Shown in pieces: positions 56,381 through 64,000 of a stretch of 64,000 bases of DNA. This DNA is from Prauserella endophytica (GTDB lineage: Bacteria; Actinomycetota; Actinomycetes; Mycobacteriales; Pseudonocardiaceae): NCBI RefSeq assembly GCF_005146945.1, contig NZ_SWMS01000005.1, positions 1 through 64,000 on the forward strand, read 5' to 3'. Under the pieces are notes generated by a model. It was not told the DNA's origin, ran no database searches, and worked only from the letters and a program-made list of their open reading frames with translations. The first letter of the stretch is position 1, and each line of letters opens with the position of its first letter. The position numbers were made by a program, and so were the translations under genes.

Positions 56381-56409
56381 TCGTACAACTCGCTCAGAGG
56401 TCATACAAC
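56381..56409. promoter_or_regulatory. TCrTACAAC direct repeats, candidate GntR operator
   Basis: TCGTACAAC (56381-56389) and TCATACAAC (56401-56409) are spaced 20 bp. On the minus strand each reads GTTGTAyGA, close to FadR-type half-sites (GT..GAC). They lie just upstream of the dehydratase ATG 56371, in the right place to control the dehydratase-gntR operon. Confidence 0.5.
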
Positions 56410-56411
56410 GA

Positions 56412-57176
56412 TCAGATCGCGGAGAGCCACAGGTGCACGGCGAGCCCGAACCCGGCCAGCGCGATCACGACCCGCAGCGGACGCTCTGGCAGCCGCCGGA
56501 CGATCGACGGCCCGATCCAGCTACCGACCAGTGCCCCCGCGCCGAGCGCCGCGGCGGCGAGCCAGTCGACGGGGGCGAGGAACGCGAACGCCACCGCGGC
56601 CGTCACGTTGGCCGCACCCGTCGCGACGTTCTTGACCGCGTTGGTGATCGGCAGCGGCTCGGTGACCGACACCGAGAGCACGGCGAGCATCAGCACCCCC
56701 GCGCCCGCGCCGAAGTACCCGCCGTAGACGCCGACTGCCAGCACCGCCAGCGCGACGGGGAGCGCCGAGCGCGGGCCGCGGCGGGTGCGTGACCTTCCGT
56801 CGGCGGCCTCCCTCAGCCGGTCGCGGAACAGCAGCAACGCCGAACCGAGCGCGATGAGCCACGGCACGATCAGCTCGAACGTCGACGCGGGCGTGGTCAG
56901 CAGGAGCACGGCGCCGAGTGAGCCGCCGAGTACCGCCATGAGGCCGAGCCGGAGCAGGCGTGCCCGCTGCCCCCGCAGCTCCCTGCGCGAGCCGCCCGCG
57001 GCGCCGACCGTGGTGGAGAACATGGCCACGGTGTTGGTGACGTTGGCGGCGATCGGCGGCAGTCCTGCGGCGAGGAGGGCGGGGTAGCTGAACAGAGAGG
57101 CGAGGCCCGCCATCGAGCCAACGAGGCCCGCGGCGACCCCCGCCAGCGCCAGCAGCGCGGCGGCGTCGAGTCCCAA
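56412..57176 (-). CDS. TauE/SafE family membrane transporter
   Basis: The 254-residue protein has about eight helices and the repeated family pattern: GVAAGLVGSMAGLASLFSYPALLAAGLPPIAANVTNT in the first half (split over 13-49) and YGGYFGAGAGVLML with TNAVKNV in the second. TauE/SafE proteins move sulfite, sulfoacetate or other small anions. It starts at TTG 57176, two bases after the iclR stop, and so is part of the iclR transcript. A role in acid export or uptake for the cassette is inference. Confidence 0.85.
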   Translation of the reverse strand: MGLDAAALLALAGVAAGLVGSMAGLASLFSYPALLAAGLPPIAANVTNTVAMFSTTVGAAGGSRRELRGQRARLLRLGLMAVLGGSLGAVLLLTTPASTFELIVPWLIALGSALLLFRDRLREAADGRSRTRRGPRSALPVALAVLAVGVYGGYFGAGAGVLMLAVLSVSVTEPLPITNAVKNVATGAANVTAAVAFAFLAPVDWLAAAALGAGALVGSWIGPSIVRRLPERPLRVVIALAGFGLAVHLWLSAI

Positions 57177-57178
57177 AC

Positions 57179-57988
57179 TCAGTGCCCCGCGGTGAGATCC
57201 GCCGTCGCGGCGAGGTCGACCGGCGCCATGCGCTCAATCGCGAGCCGCGTGCGCTGCATCGCGTCGATGATCTCCTCGCGGCGCGCCTCGGTGAGGCCGG
57301 AGATCGGCACCGAGCAACTGATCGCGTCGGTCGGCGGCGTGCTGTAGCGCAGTGCGAAGCCGAAGCAGGTCACGCCGGCGTAGTTCTCCTCGTTGTCGAT
57401 CGCGTACCCGCGCTCACGCGTGAGCTCGAGGTCGGCGATCAGGTCGGCGCGCTCCACCAGTGTGTTGGGGGTGAGCGGCGTGACCTCCTCGGGCACGTGC
57501 TCGTCGATGCCGGCCTCGAGGCGCTCGGCGAGCAGCGACTTGCCCATGGAGGTGCTGAACGCGGGCAGCCTGCGGCCGACCCTGCTGAACGGGCGGATGT
57601 ACTTGCTCGACTCCTTGGTGGCGAGGTAGACGATGTCGCCCCGGTCGAGCCTGCCGTAGTGGATGGTCTCGTCCAGCTCGGCGGAGAGGTCCGTGATCAG
57701 TGGCTGGACGATGCGCAGGTACGGGTCGGTGTCGAGGTAGGTCGTGCCGGCGAGCAGCGCGCGGATGCCGATGCTGTACTGGGTGCCGCTGGCGTCGGCC
57801 CGCACCCAGCCGTGCTCGACGAGCGTGCGGATCAGGGCGTAGACACTGCTTCGCGGGGCGCCGAGCGCGTCGCTCAGCTCGCGCAGGCGGGCGGGCCGGT
57901 TCTGCCGCGACGCCAGCAGTTCCAGCAGTTCCACGGTCCTGGCGGCGGACTTCACACCTCGCACACCGGTCTCTCGCTCAGCTTCCAC
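57179..57988 (-). CDS. IclR family regulator of the kdgD-tct operon
   Basis: The 269-residue protein has an IclR winged helix (AARTVELLELLASRQNRPARL; LSDALGAPRSSVYALIRTL) and an effector domain with STSMGKSLLAERLE and YAIDNEENYAGVTCFGFALR. Start GTG 57988. It is divergent from kdgD with 69 bases between starts, which include a 16-bp near-perfect palindrome. KdgR-like IclR proteins sense keto-deoxy acid sugars, consistent with the cassette. Confidence 0.9.
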   Translation of the reverse strand: MEAERETGVRGVKSAARTVELLELLASRQNRPARLRELSDALGAPRSSVYALIRTLVEHGWVRADASGTQYSIGIRALLAGTTYLDTDPYLRIVQPLITDLSAELDETIHYGRLDRGDIVYLATKESSKYIRPFSRVGRRLPAFSTSMGKSLLAERLEAGIDEHVPEEVTPLTPNTLVERADLIADLELTRERGYAIDNEENYAGVTCFGFALRYSTPPTDAISCSVPISGLTEARREEIIDAMQRTRLAIERMAPVDLAATADLTAGH

Positions 57989-58038
57989 GGTTGACAGCCT
58001 AGCAAGCTCCAAGTAACACTGCTCCGCACATGACAGAC

Positions 58039-58054
58039 GTCTACATATGGAGAC
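58039..58054. promoter_or_regulatory. GTCTaCATATGgAGAC palindrome overlapping the kdgD ribosome-binding site
   Basis: A 16-bp dyad with one mismatched pair sits between the divergent iclR and kdgD genes. Its right half (GGAGA) is also the apparent Shine-Dalgarno of kdgD, whose TTG start is four bases further on. Binding of the adjacent IclR protein is the simplest reading. Confidence 0.55.
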
Positions 58055-58057
58055 ACT

Positions 58058-59002
58058 TTGACTGCCACGTATACAACGGAGGCCGTTGACCGGCTTCGGC
58101 GCGGGATGGACACGGCGGTGCTGTCGTTCCCGCTGACGCCGTTCGACGCCGAAGGTGCCGTCGACGTGGACGCCTTCCGCGCGCATGTGCGCAGGCAGCT
58201 CGACGCGCGGCCGGGGGCGGTGTTCCCCTGCTGCGGCACGGGCGAGTTCTTCTCCCTCGCCGAGGACGAGTACGAGACCCTCATCCGCGTCGCGGCCGAG
58301 GAGTCGGCGGGCGAGATCCCGGTCGTCGCAGGGGCGGGCTACGGCTGGGCGCAGGCGTCGCGCTTCGTCGCGGCCGCGCAGCGGGCGGGCGCCGACGCGG
58401 TGCTGCTGATGCCGCCGTACCTGGTGGAGACGCCGCAGGCCGGCCTCGTCGACCACGTGCGCAAGGTCGCAGCCAACACCGAGCTGCCGCTCATCGTCTA
58501 CCAGCGGGCCCAGGTCAAGATCGCGCTGCCGACCGTGGCCGAGCTGGCGACGATCCCGAACGTCATCGGCATCAAGGACGGGCACTGCGACCTCGACCAG
58601 CTGCAGCGGCTCAAGCTCGCCGCGCCGCCGGAGTGGCTCTTCTTCAACGGGGCCGCGACCGCCGAGATGCAGGCCCGCGCCTACCGCGCCATCGGCGTGC
58701 CCGCGTACTCCTCGGCCGTGCACGCGTTCGCGCCCGAGATCTCCCAGGCGTTCTTCCGCGCCTTTCACGCCGACGACCACGCCACCGTCGAGCGGCTGCT
58801 CAGCGAGTTCTACGTCCCGCTCGTGGAGCTGCGGGACCGGGGCACCGGCTACGCCGTGGCATTGGTCAAGGCCGCCGCGCGGCTCCGGGGAGCCGACGTC
58901 GGCCCGGTGCGCGCGCCGTTGCGGGATCTGCCCGCCGACCATCTCGCGGAGCTCGACGCACTCCTGACCAAGGGTCTCGCCCTCGTGGGCGCCGACCGTT
59001 GA
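58058..59002 (+). CDS. kdgD: 5-dehydro-4-deoxyglucarate dehydratase
   Basis: The 314-residue protein belongs to the DapA/NAL lyase superfamily and converts 5-keto-4-deoxyglucarate to 2-oxoglutarate semialdehyde, water and CO2. GTGEFFSL, Y148 in LIVYQRA and Schiff-base K173 in GIKDGHCDL match the KdgD branch. The TTG start at 58058 gives MTATYTTEAV and has GGAGA four bases upstream. ATG 58076+30 (MDTAVLSF) would also be in frame but has no ribosome-binding site. First gene of kdgD-tctC-tctB-tctA-aldehyde dehydrogenase. Confidence 0.9.
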   Translation: MTATYTTEAVDRLRRGMDTAVLSFPLTPFDAEGAVDVDAFRAHVRRQLDARPGAVFPCCGTGEFFSLAEDEYETLIRVAAEESAGEIPVVAGAGYGWAQASRFVAAAQRAGADAVLLMPPYLVETPQAGLVDHVRKVAANTELPLIVYQRAQVKIALPTVAELATIPNVIGIKDGHCDLDQLQRLKLAAPPEWLFFNGAATAEMQARAYRAIGVPAYSSAVHAFAPEISQAFFRAFHADDHATVERLLSEFYVPLVELRDRGTGYAVALVKAAARLRGADVGPVRAPLRDLPADHLAELDALLTKGLALVGADR

Positions 59003-59047
59003 CCGCACTCCCAACCCCCACCCGGTAGCACTCCATCAGGAGGATCA

Positions 59048-60049
59048 ATGAGGATTCTGTCCAGCCGCGGCACGCGGGGCGCGGCCCTGCTCGCCGCCAC
59101 GGCACTGGCTCTGTCGGCCTGCTCGGTGCAGGGCGGTTCCGGCGGTGAGGGCGGTGGTGACTACCCGGCTCGCGCGGTCGAGTTCACTGTGCCCACCGAG
59201 CCCGGCGGCAGCACCGACCTGATCACGAGGGCGCTCACCAAGAGCCTCGAGGAGCCGCTCGGCCAGTCGACGGTCGTCGTCAACAAGCCCGGAGCCAACG
59301 GCAAGATCGCGGGCAAGGACGTCTTCAGCGGCAACCCCGACGGCTACCGCGTCGCCGTGATGCCGCAGTCGCTGTTCGCCGTCGGCCCGCTCGTGGTCGA
59401 GGACCCGGACGCCATCCAGCTCGACGAGATGACCTTCGTCAAGGGCCTCACCCGCGAGGACTACGTCATGGTCGTGCCGTCGTCGTCGCCCTTCGAGAAG
59501 GTCGAGGACGTGCTGGCCGCCGACAACGTCAAGTACGGCACCTCGGGCGCCGGCACCGGCAACCAGCTCGCCCAGGCGCTGCTGTTCGGCTCCGCGAAGG
59601 TCAACGCCACCGCCGTGCCGTTCGACGGCGGCGGCCCGCAGCTGACCGCCGTGCTCGGCGGCAAGGTCGACGTCGGCACCGTGCACGTCGCCGAGGCGTA
59701 CGAGCAGATCCAGGCCGGAGCGCTGCGCCCGCTCGTCGCCTTCTCCGCCGAGCGGCTGGAGGCGCTGCCCGACGTGCCCACCGCCACCGAGAAGGGCTAC
59801 GACGTGGTGGTCGACCAGCGCCGGTTCGTCGCCGCGCCCGCCGGCCTTCCCGACGACGTGCGCGACAAGCTCGCCACCGCGATCGACGAGGCCGTGTCCT
59901 CGGAGGAGTACGCCAAGCTGCTCCAGGACAACTACATCACCCGCTGGGAGGCCGACGGCTCCGAGGTCGGTGACCAGCTCCGCGAGGCCAGCGAGCGCTT
60001 CAAGACCATGACCACCGAGCTCGGCGTCAACCTCAAGGGCCAGTCATGA
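59048..60049 (+). CDS. tctC: tripartite tricarboxylate transporter substrate-binding lipoprotein
   Basis: The 333-residue binding protein is of the TctC/BugT family. A lipoprotein signal peptide ends LALSAC with lipidated C25. The mature part shows PGGSTDLITRAL, VVNKPGANGKIAG, YGTSGAGTGNQLA and the DVPTATEKGYDV hallmark near the C-terminus. In a hexarate cassette, the ligand is probably galactarate, glucarate or a related diacid rather than citrate. ATGA overlaps tctB. Confidence 0.92.
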   Translation: MRILSSRGTRGAALLAATALALSACSVQGGSGGEGGGDYPARAVEFTVPTEPGGSTDLITRALTKSLEEPLGQSTVVVNKPGANGKIAGKDVFSGNPDGYRVAVMPQSLFAVGPLVVEDPDAIQLDEMTFVKGLTREDYVMVVPSSSPFEKVEDVLAADNVKYGTSGAGTGNQLAQALLFGSAKVNATAVPFDGGGPQLTAVLGGKVDVGTVHVAEAYEQIQAGALRPLVAFSAERLEALPDVPTATEKGYDVVVDQRRFVAAPAGLPDDVRDKLATAIDEAVSSEEYAKLLQDNYITRWEADGSEVGDQLREASERFKTMTTELGVNLKGQS

Positions 60050-60531
60050 CCGCTCCCGATCAGGAACAGGAGACGCGGCCGAGCGCGGCCTACGCGCGCA
60101 GGCAGAACGTCATCGCCGCGGCCGTGCTGTGCGCGATCGGTGTGGGGGCCGCGATCCTGTCCTGGCAGCTCGGGATCGGCGACCTCGCCGATCCCGGGCC
60201 CGGGCTGTGGCCGCTGATCGTCAGCGTGGCCATGGCGGTCATCGCCGCGGTGCTCGTGGTGCGCTCGGCGCCGACCGGCGAGGAGGAGCGGTTCGGCCGC
60301 GAGTCACTCGTCGTCGTGATCGGCGTCGTCTCCCTGCTGGGCTACGTGCTGCTGTTCGAACAGGTCGGGTTCGAGATCCCGACCGTCGCGCTGCTGGTGC
60401 TGTGGCTGAAGCTGCTCGGCCGCGAGTCGTGGCGGATGACCGTCATCGTCTCGGTGGTGGCCACCGCGGCGATCTACCTGCTGTTCATCACCGGGCTCGA
60501 GGTGTCGCTGCCCCACATCGTGCACTTCTGA
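60046..60531 (+). CDS. tctB: tripartite tricarboxylate transporter small membrane subunit
   Basis: The 161-residue protein has four predicted helices and the TctB motif DPGPGLWPLIVS after the first helix. It pairs with TctA to form the membrane unit. The start overlaps the tctC stop; tctA begins ten bases after its stop with AGGA in between. Confidence 0.9.
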   Translation: MTAPDQEQETRPSAAYARRQNVIAAAVLCAIGVGAAILSWQLGIGDLADPGPGLWPLIVSVAMAVIAAVLVVRSAPTGEEERFGRESLVVVIGVVSLLGYVLLFEQVGFEIPTVALLVLWLKLLGRESWRMTVIVSVVATAAIYLLFITGLEVSLPHIVHF

Positions 60532-60541
60532 GGACTAGCCA

Positions 60542-62122
60542 ATGGATTTCCTGTCTCCGGTGCTCGACGGTTTCGGGGTCGTCTTCCAGCCGGACAACCT
60601 GCTCTACTGCCTGCTCGGCGTGACGCTGGGCATGCTGGTCGGCGTGCTGCCCGGCCTCGGCCCCGCGGCGACGATCGCGATCCTGCTGCCGATCACCTAC
60701 AACATCGAGCCCACGTCGGCGATCATCATGCTCGCCGGCATCTTCTACGGCGCGCAGTACGGCGGCACGATCACGTCGGTGCTGCTGCGCCTGCCCGGCG
60801 AGGCCTCCAGCGTCGTCACCGCCATCGACGGTCACGAGATGGCGAGACAGGGGCGAGCGGGCGCCGCGCTCGGCATCGCGGCGATCGGCTCCTTCATCGG
60901 CGGCACGATCTCGATCGTCGTGCTGACCTTCGTCGCACCGCTCGTCTCGGGCTTCGCGATCGACTTCGGCCCCGCCGAATACACGATGCTCGCCCTGCTC
61001 GGCATCCTGCTCGTCACCACGCTGGGCACCGGCTCGATCCTCAAGAGCCTGGCCATGGCCACCCTCGGCCTGCTGCTCGCCACGATCGGGCAGGATCCGC
61101 TGCTCGGCACCGCGCGCCTGACCTTCGGCAGCGACCAGCTGCTCGACGGCATCGACTTCGTGATCGTCGCGATGGGCCTGTTCGGTGTCGGGGAGATCCT
61201 CTACAACCTGGAGTCGCTGCGGAGGAAGGCGCCGAAGGCCACCGAGGTCGGCTCGGTCTACCCGACGCGCAAGGACCTCTCCGAATCCAAGGGCGCCATC
61301 GCGCGCGGCTCGGCCAGCGGCTTCCTGCTCGGCATCCTGCCCGGTGGCGGCGCGACGATGTCGTCGATGGTCGCCTACGCCGTGGAGAAGAAGGCCACCA
61401 AGCGGCCGGAGCGCTTCGGCAAGGGCGCCATCCAGGGCGTCGCCGGCCCGGAGAGTGCGAACAACGCGGCCGCGACGTCGTCGTTCATCCCGCTGCTGTC
61501 GCTCGGCATCCCCGCCAACGCGACGATGGCGATCATGTTCGGCGCGCTGATGCTGCAGGGCATCACGCCGGGCCCGCTGCTCGTCGACGAGGAGCCCCAG
61601 CTGTTCTGGGGCGTCGTCAACTCGATGTACGTCGGCAACCTGTTGCTGCTCGCCATGAGCCTGCCGCTGATCGGGATCTTCGTGCGCATCCTGAAGGTTC
61701 GGGCGGCGATCCTGGCCCCGCTGACGATCCTGATCACGATGATCGGCGTCTACACGGTGCGCAACAACGTGTTCGACATGTTCCTCGTGCTCGCGCTGGG
61801 CGTGCTCGGGTACCTGATGAAGAAGGTCGGCTTCGAGCCCGGTCCGCTCGTGTTGGCCTTCGTGCTCGGGGGAATCCTCGAGTCGGCGTTCCGGCGTTCG
61901 ATGCGGACGTTCGACGGCGAGCTGACGGGCTTCCTCGGCGAGCCGATCGCCGCGACGCTGTTCGGCGCCATCGTGCTCCTCGTCGTGCTATCGGCGCTGC
62001 GAGCCCTCCGGACCAGGAAAAAGGCCAAGAAAAACAAGGAGAACGATGTCCCACCTGCAGAGCGTCGACCCGAGGACCGGGGCGAGCAGCGAGACCGGGA
62101 TCCTGCCGAGCACGTCCGATGA
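60542..62122 (+). CDS. tctA: tripartite tricarboxylate transporter large membrane subunit
   Basis: The 526-residue polytopic protein has the two duplicated TctA signatures: GVLPGLGPAATIAILLPIT with YGAQYGGTITSVLLRLPGE in the N-half and GILPGGGATMSSMVAYAVEK with GPESANNAAATSSFIPLLSLGIP (split) in the C-half. The charged tail [13 protein letters not shown] and what follows (to 62122) overlaps the next gene by 77 bases in another frame. The tail is low-complexity and probably tolerated rather than selected. Confidence 0.94.
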   Translation: MDFLSPVLDGFGVVFQPDNLLYCLLGVTLGMLVGVLPGLGPAATIAILLPITYNIEPTSAIIMLAGIFYGAQYGGTITSVLLRLPGEASSVVTAIDGHEMARQGRAGAALGIAAIGSFIGGTISIVVLTFVAPLVSGFAIDFGPAEYTMLALLGILLVTTLGTGSILKSLAMATLGLLLATIGQDPLLGTARLTFGSDQLLDGIDFVIVAMGLFGVGEILYNLESLRRKAPKATEVGSVYPTRKDLSESKGAIARGSASGFLLGILPGGGATMSSMVAYAVEKKATKRPERFGKGAIQGVAGPESANNAAATSSFIPLLSLGIPANATMAIMFGALMLQGITPGPLLVDEEPQLFWGVVNSMYVGNLLLLAMSLPLIGIFVRILKVRAAILAPLTILITMIGVYTVRNNVFDMFLVLALGVLGYLMKKVGFEPGPLVLAFVLGGILESAFRRSMRTFDGELTGFLGEPIAATLFGAIVLLVVLSALRALRTRKKAKKNKENDVPPAERRPEDRGEQRDRDPAEHVR

Positions 62123-63566
62123 GGTCGACGCCGCCGCGACCCGGGCCCGGGCGGCCTTCGCGGAGCTGACCAGGCGTGACCGCTCGTGGCGGGCCGAGCT
62201 GCTGCGGGCCATGGCCGACGAGCTGGAGTCGCGGCGCGAGGCGATCGTCTCGACCGCCGACGGCGAGACCGGTCTCGGCGAGACCCGGCTGAACGGCGAG
62301 CTGACCCGCACGTGCTTCCAGCTGCGGCTCTTCGCCGACGTGGTCACCGATGGCGGCTATCTCGAGGCGGCCGTCGACCACGCCGGTGACACCCCGATGG
62401 GCCCACGTCCCGACCTGCGCCGGATGCTGCTGCCGCTCGGCCCGGTCGCCGTGTTCGGCGCGAGCAACTTCCCGCTGGCCTTCTCGGTGCCGGGCGGCGA
62501 CACCGCGTCGGCGCTCGCGGCCGGCTGCCCGGTGGTGGTCAAGGCCCACGAGTCGCACCCGCTCACGTCTCGGCTGTGCGGCGAGGCGCTCGCGGCGGCC
62601 GCGGCGAGCCACGGAGCGCCCGAGGGCACGATCGCGGTCGTCTACGGTCGCGAGGCCGGTGCGCGCCTCGTGCAGCACCCCGACATCAAGGCCGTGGGCT
62701 TCACCGGCTCGCTCGGCGGCGGTAAGGCGCTGCTGGAGCTCATCAACTCCCGGCCGGACCCGATCCCGTTCTACGGCGAGCTGTCCGGCATCAACCCGCT
62801 CGTGGTCACCCCGGCCGCGGCACGGGAGCGCGCCGACGAGATCGGCGCGGGCCTCGCGGGCTCGTTCACACTCGGCTCCGGCCAGTTCTGCACCAAGCCG
62901 GGGCTGGCGTTCGTGCCCAGGACCGACGGGGGAGAGGCTCTGCTCGGCGCGCTGGGCAAGGCGGTCGAGGGCACCGGTGCGCAGGTGCTGCTCAACGAGG
63001 GCATCCGCGACTCGTTCGCGGCCGGCTCCGGCCGGCTGGCCGACCTGCCGGCCGTGTCGACGATCGCGACCGGCGGGGAGGTCGAGGGGGACGGGTTCAC
63101 AGCGCAGCCCCGGGTGCTGACCATCGACGCCGCCGACCTCGACGACAGCGTCGCCCGCGAGTGCTTCGGGCCGCTCGTGGTCGTGGTGCGCTACTCCGAC
63201 GACAAGGAGCTGCTCGACGCGCTGGCGCGGCTGGAGCCCTCGCTGACCGCGACCGTGCACCTCGGCAGCGGCGAGGCCGCGGACCGGACGGAGCTGCTCG
63301 ACGGCCTGCGCGAGGTCGCGGGCAGGCTCGTCTTCGACGGCTACCCGACCGGTGTCGCGGTGTCGTGGGCCCAGCACCACGGCGGACCGTGGCCGTCCAC
63401 CAACACCGTTCACACCTCGGTGGGCACCACGTCGATCCGCCGGTTCCTGCGGCCGTTCGCCTGGCAGGGCGCACCGCAGGCCGTGCTGCCCGCCGAGTTG
63501 CGCGACGGCCCGGTGGACGTCCCCCGGAGGGTGGACGGCGTGCTCACGCTCCCCGGGAACGGGTGA
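62046..63566 (+). CDS. 2-oxoglutarate semialdehyde (2,5-dioxovalerate) dehydrogenase
   Basis: The 506-residue aldehyde dehydrogenase is of the KGSADH type. It oxidises the KdgD product to 2-oxoglutarate with NAD(P). [29 protein letters not shown] (split), [12 protein letters not shown], catalytic glutamate in YGELSGINP and cysteine in [10 protein letters not shown] are all visible; [11 protein letters not shown] follows. ATG 62046 has AAGGAG five bases upstream, so its start lies 77 bases inside tctA. It is the last gene of the operon. Confidence 0.92.
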   Translation: MSHLQSVDPRTGASSETGILPSTSDEVDAAATRARAAFAELTRRDRSWRAELLRAMADELESRREAIVSTADGETGLGETRLNGELTRTCFQLRLFADVVTDGGYLEAAVDHAGDTPMGPRPDLRRMLLPLGPVAVFGASNFPLAFSVPGGDTASALAAGCPVVVKAHESHPLTSRLCGEALAAAAASHGAPEGTIAVVYGREAGARLVQHPDIKAVGFTGSLGGGKALLELINSRPDPIPFYGELSGINPLVVTPAAARERADEIGAGLAGSFTLGSGQFCTKPGLAFVPRTDGGEALLGALGKAVEGTGAQVLLNEGIRDSFAAGSGRLADLPAVSTIATGGEVEGDGFTAQPRVLTIDAADLDDSVARECFGPLVVVVRYSDDKELLDALARLEPSLTATVHLGSGEAADRTELLDGLREVAGRLVFDGYPTGVAVSWAQHHGGPWPSTNTVHTSVGTTSIRRFLRPFAWQGAPQAVLPAELRDGPVDVPRRVDGVLTLPGNG

Positions 63567-63721
63567 GCCGGGGCCGTCTGGCAAAATGGTTGCTTGCCCG
63601 CTCCGGATCGGACCCTCTCACCGGCCGGGGCGACCACACATACCTGCGGGCACTCGGATCCGGCTCCCCACTCGGATCGTGTCCCGACCCGAGTAGCGAA
63701 ACGACAGGAGTACCCACACCC

Positions 63722-64000
63722 GTGGCCGTCAAGATCAAGCTGCAGCGCCTGGGCAAGATCCGTGCGCCGTACTACCGCATCATCGTCGCGGACGCGCGCA
63801 CCCGGCGGGATGGCAAGGCCATCGAGACGATCGGCAAGTACCACCCCAAGGAGGAGCCGAGCTTCATCGAGGTCGACTCCGACCGCGCCCAGCACTGGCT
63901 GAAGGTCGGCGCGCAGCCCACCGAGCCGGTCCAGCGCATCCTCGAGATCACCGGTGACTGGCAGAAGTTCAAGGGCCTGCCCGGCGCCGAGGGCACGCTG
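63722..64000 (+). CDS. rpsP: 30S ribosomal protein S16, 3' truncated by the window
   Basis: The first 93 codons of S16 are present: [19 protein letters not shown] followed by [25 protein letters not shown] and [16 protein letters not shown]. Start GTG 63722 with AGGAG about 11 bases upstream. It normally follows ffh closely in Actinobacteria and leads the rimM-trmD-rplS group. Here 10.8 kb separate them. The 155-base leader holds direct repeats of CACTCGGATC but no clear regulatory fold. Confidence 0.97.
   Translation, partial: MAVKIKLQRLGKIRAPYYRIIVADARTRRDGKAIETIGKYHPKEEPSFIEVDSDRAQHWLKVGAQPTEPVQRILEITGDWQKFKGLPGAEGTL

Overview
The window is GC-rich actinobacterial DNA with frequent GTG and occasional TTG starts, ATGA/GTGA stop-start overlaps and short intergenic gaps. 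The gene series acyP, smc, ftsY, amt, glnB, glnD, ffh, rpsP is the backbone known from mycobacteria and other Actinobacteria. The gene complement and the abundant short palindromic repeats suggest a member of the Pseudonocardiales (Amycolatopsis/Saccharomonospora-like). That placement is inference, not a search result.

Layout. 1-2.0 kb: a stress-type membrane protein and a ROK regulator. 2.2-10.1 kb: a complete potassium operon (tiny ORF, kdpF, A, B, C, D, E) preceded by four direct half-sites. 10.1-15.0 kb: a secreted Pro/Thr-rich protein, acyP and smc, followed by a 21-bp minisatellite. 15.4-18.2 kb: anmK with a sodium:solute symporter. 18.3-19.7 kb: ftsY. 19.8-44.0 kb: a purine and glyoxylate island. 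44.2-45.6 kb: an FhuF-like iron-sulfur protein and an RlmA-type methyltransferase. 45.7-49.8 kb: amt-glnB-glnD behind GlnR-like boxes. 50.3-52.9 kb: ffh and an amidohydrolase. 53.0-54.6 kb: two CPBP membrane proteases. 54.6-63.6 kb: a hexarate catabolic cassette. 63.7 kb to the end: rpsP, cut by the window edge.

How the genes work together. The purine island imports nucleobases (AzgA-type and NCS2 permeases) and oxidises them to urate (three-subunit xanthine dehydrogenase, 8-oxoguanine deaminase). Urate then goes to allantoin (uricase, HIU hydrolase, OHCU decarboxylase) and to ureidoglycolate plus urea (allantoinase, allantoicase). Glyoxylate is recovered by malate synthase and by carboligase, hydroxypyruvate isomerase and tartronate semialdehyde reductase. 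Ureidoglycolate lyase, urease and glycerate kinase are not in the window. The nitrogen released would meet the adjacent amt-PII-GlnD module. The hexarate cassette is a coherent route: galactarate/talarate dehydratase, 5-dehydro-4-deoxyglucarate dehydratase and 2-oxoglutarate semialdehyde dehydrogenase, with a tripartite tricarboxylate-type transporter and two regulators.

Most striking structure. A family of about 50-bp inverted repeats sits in every convergent gene gap of the window longer than about 50 bp, except the one after smc, which instead holds a 21-bp minisatellite present in both orientations. Several AT-richer operator-like dyads and direct repeats lie in front of the catabolic operons.
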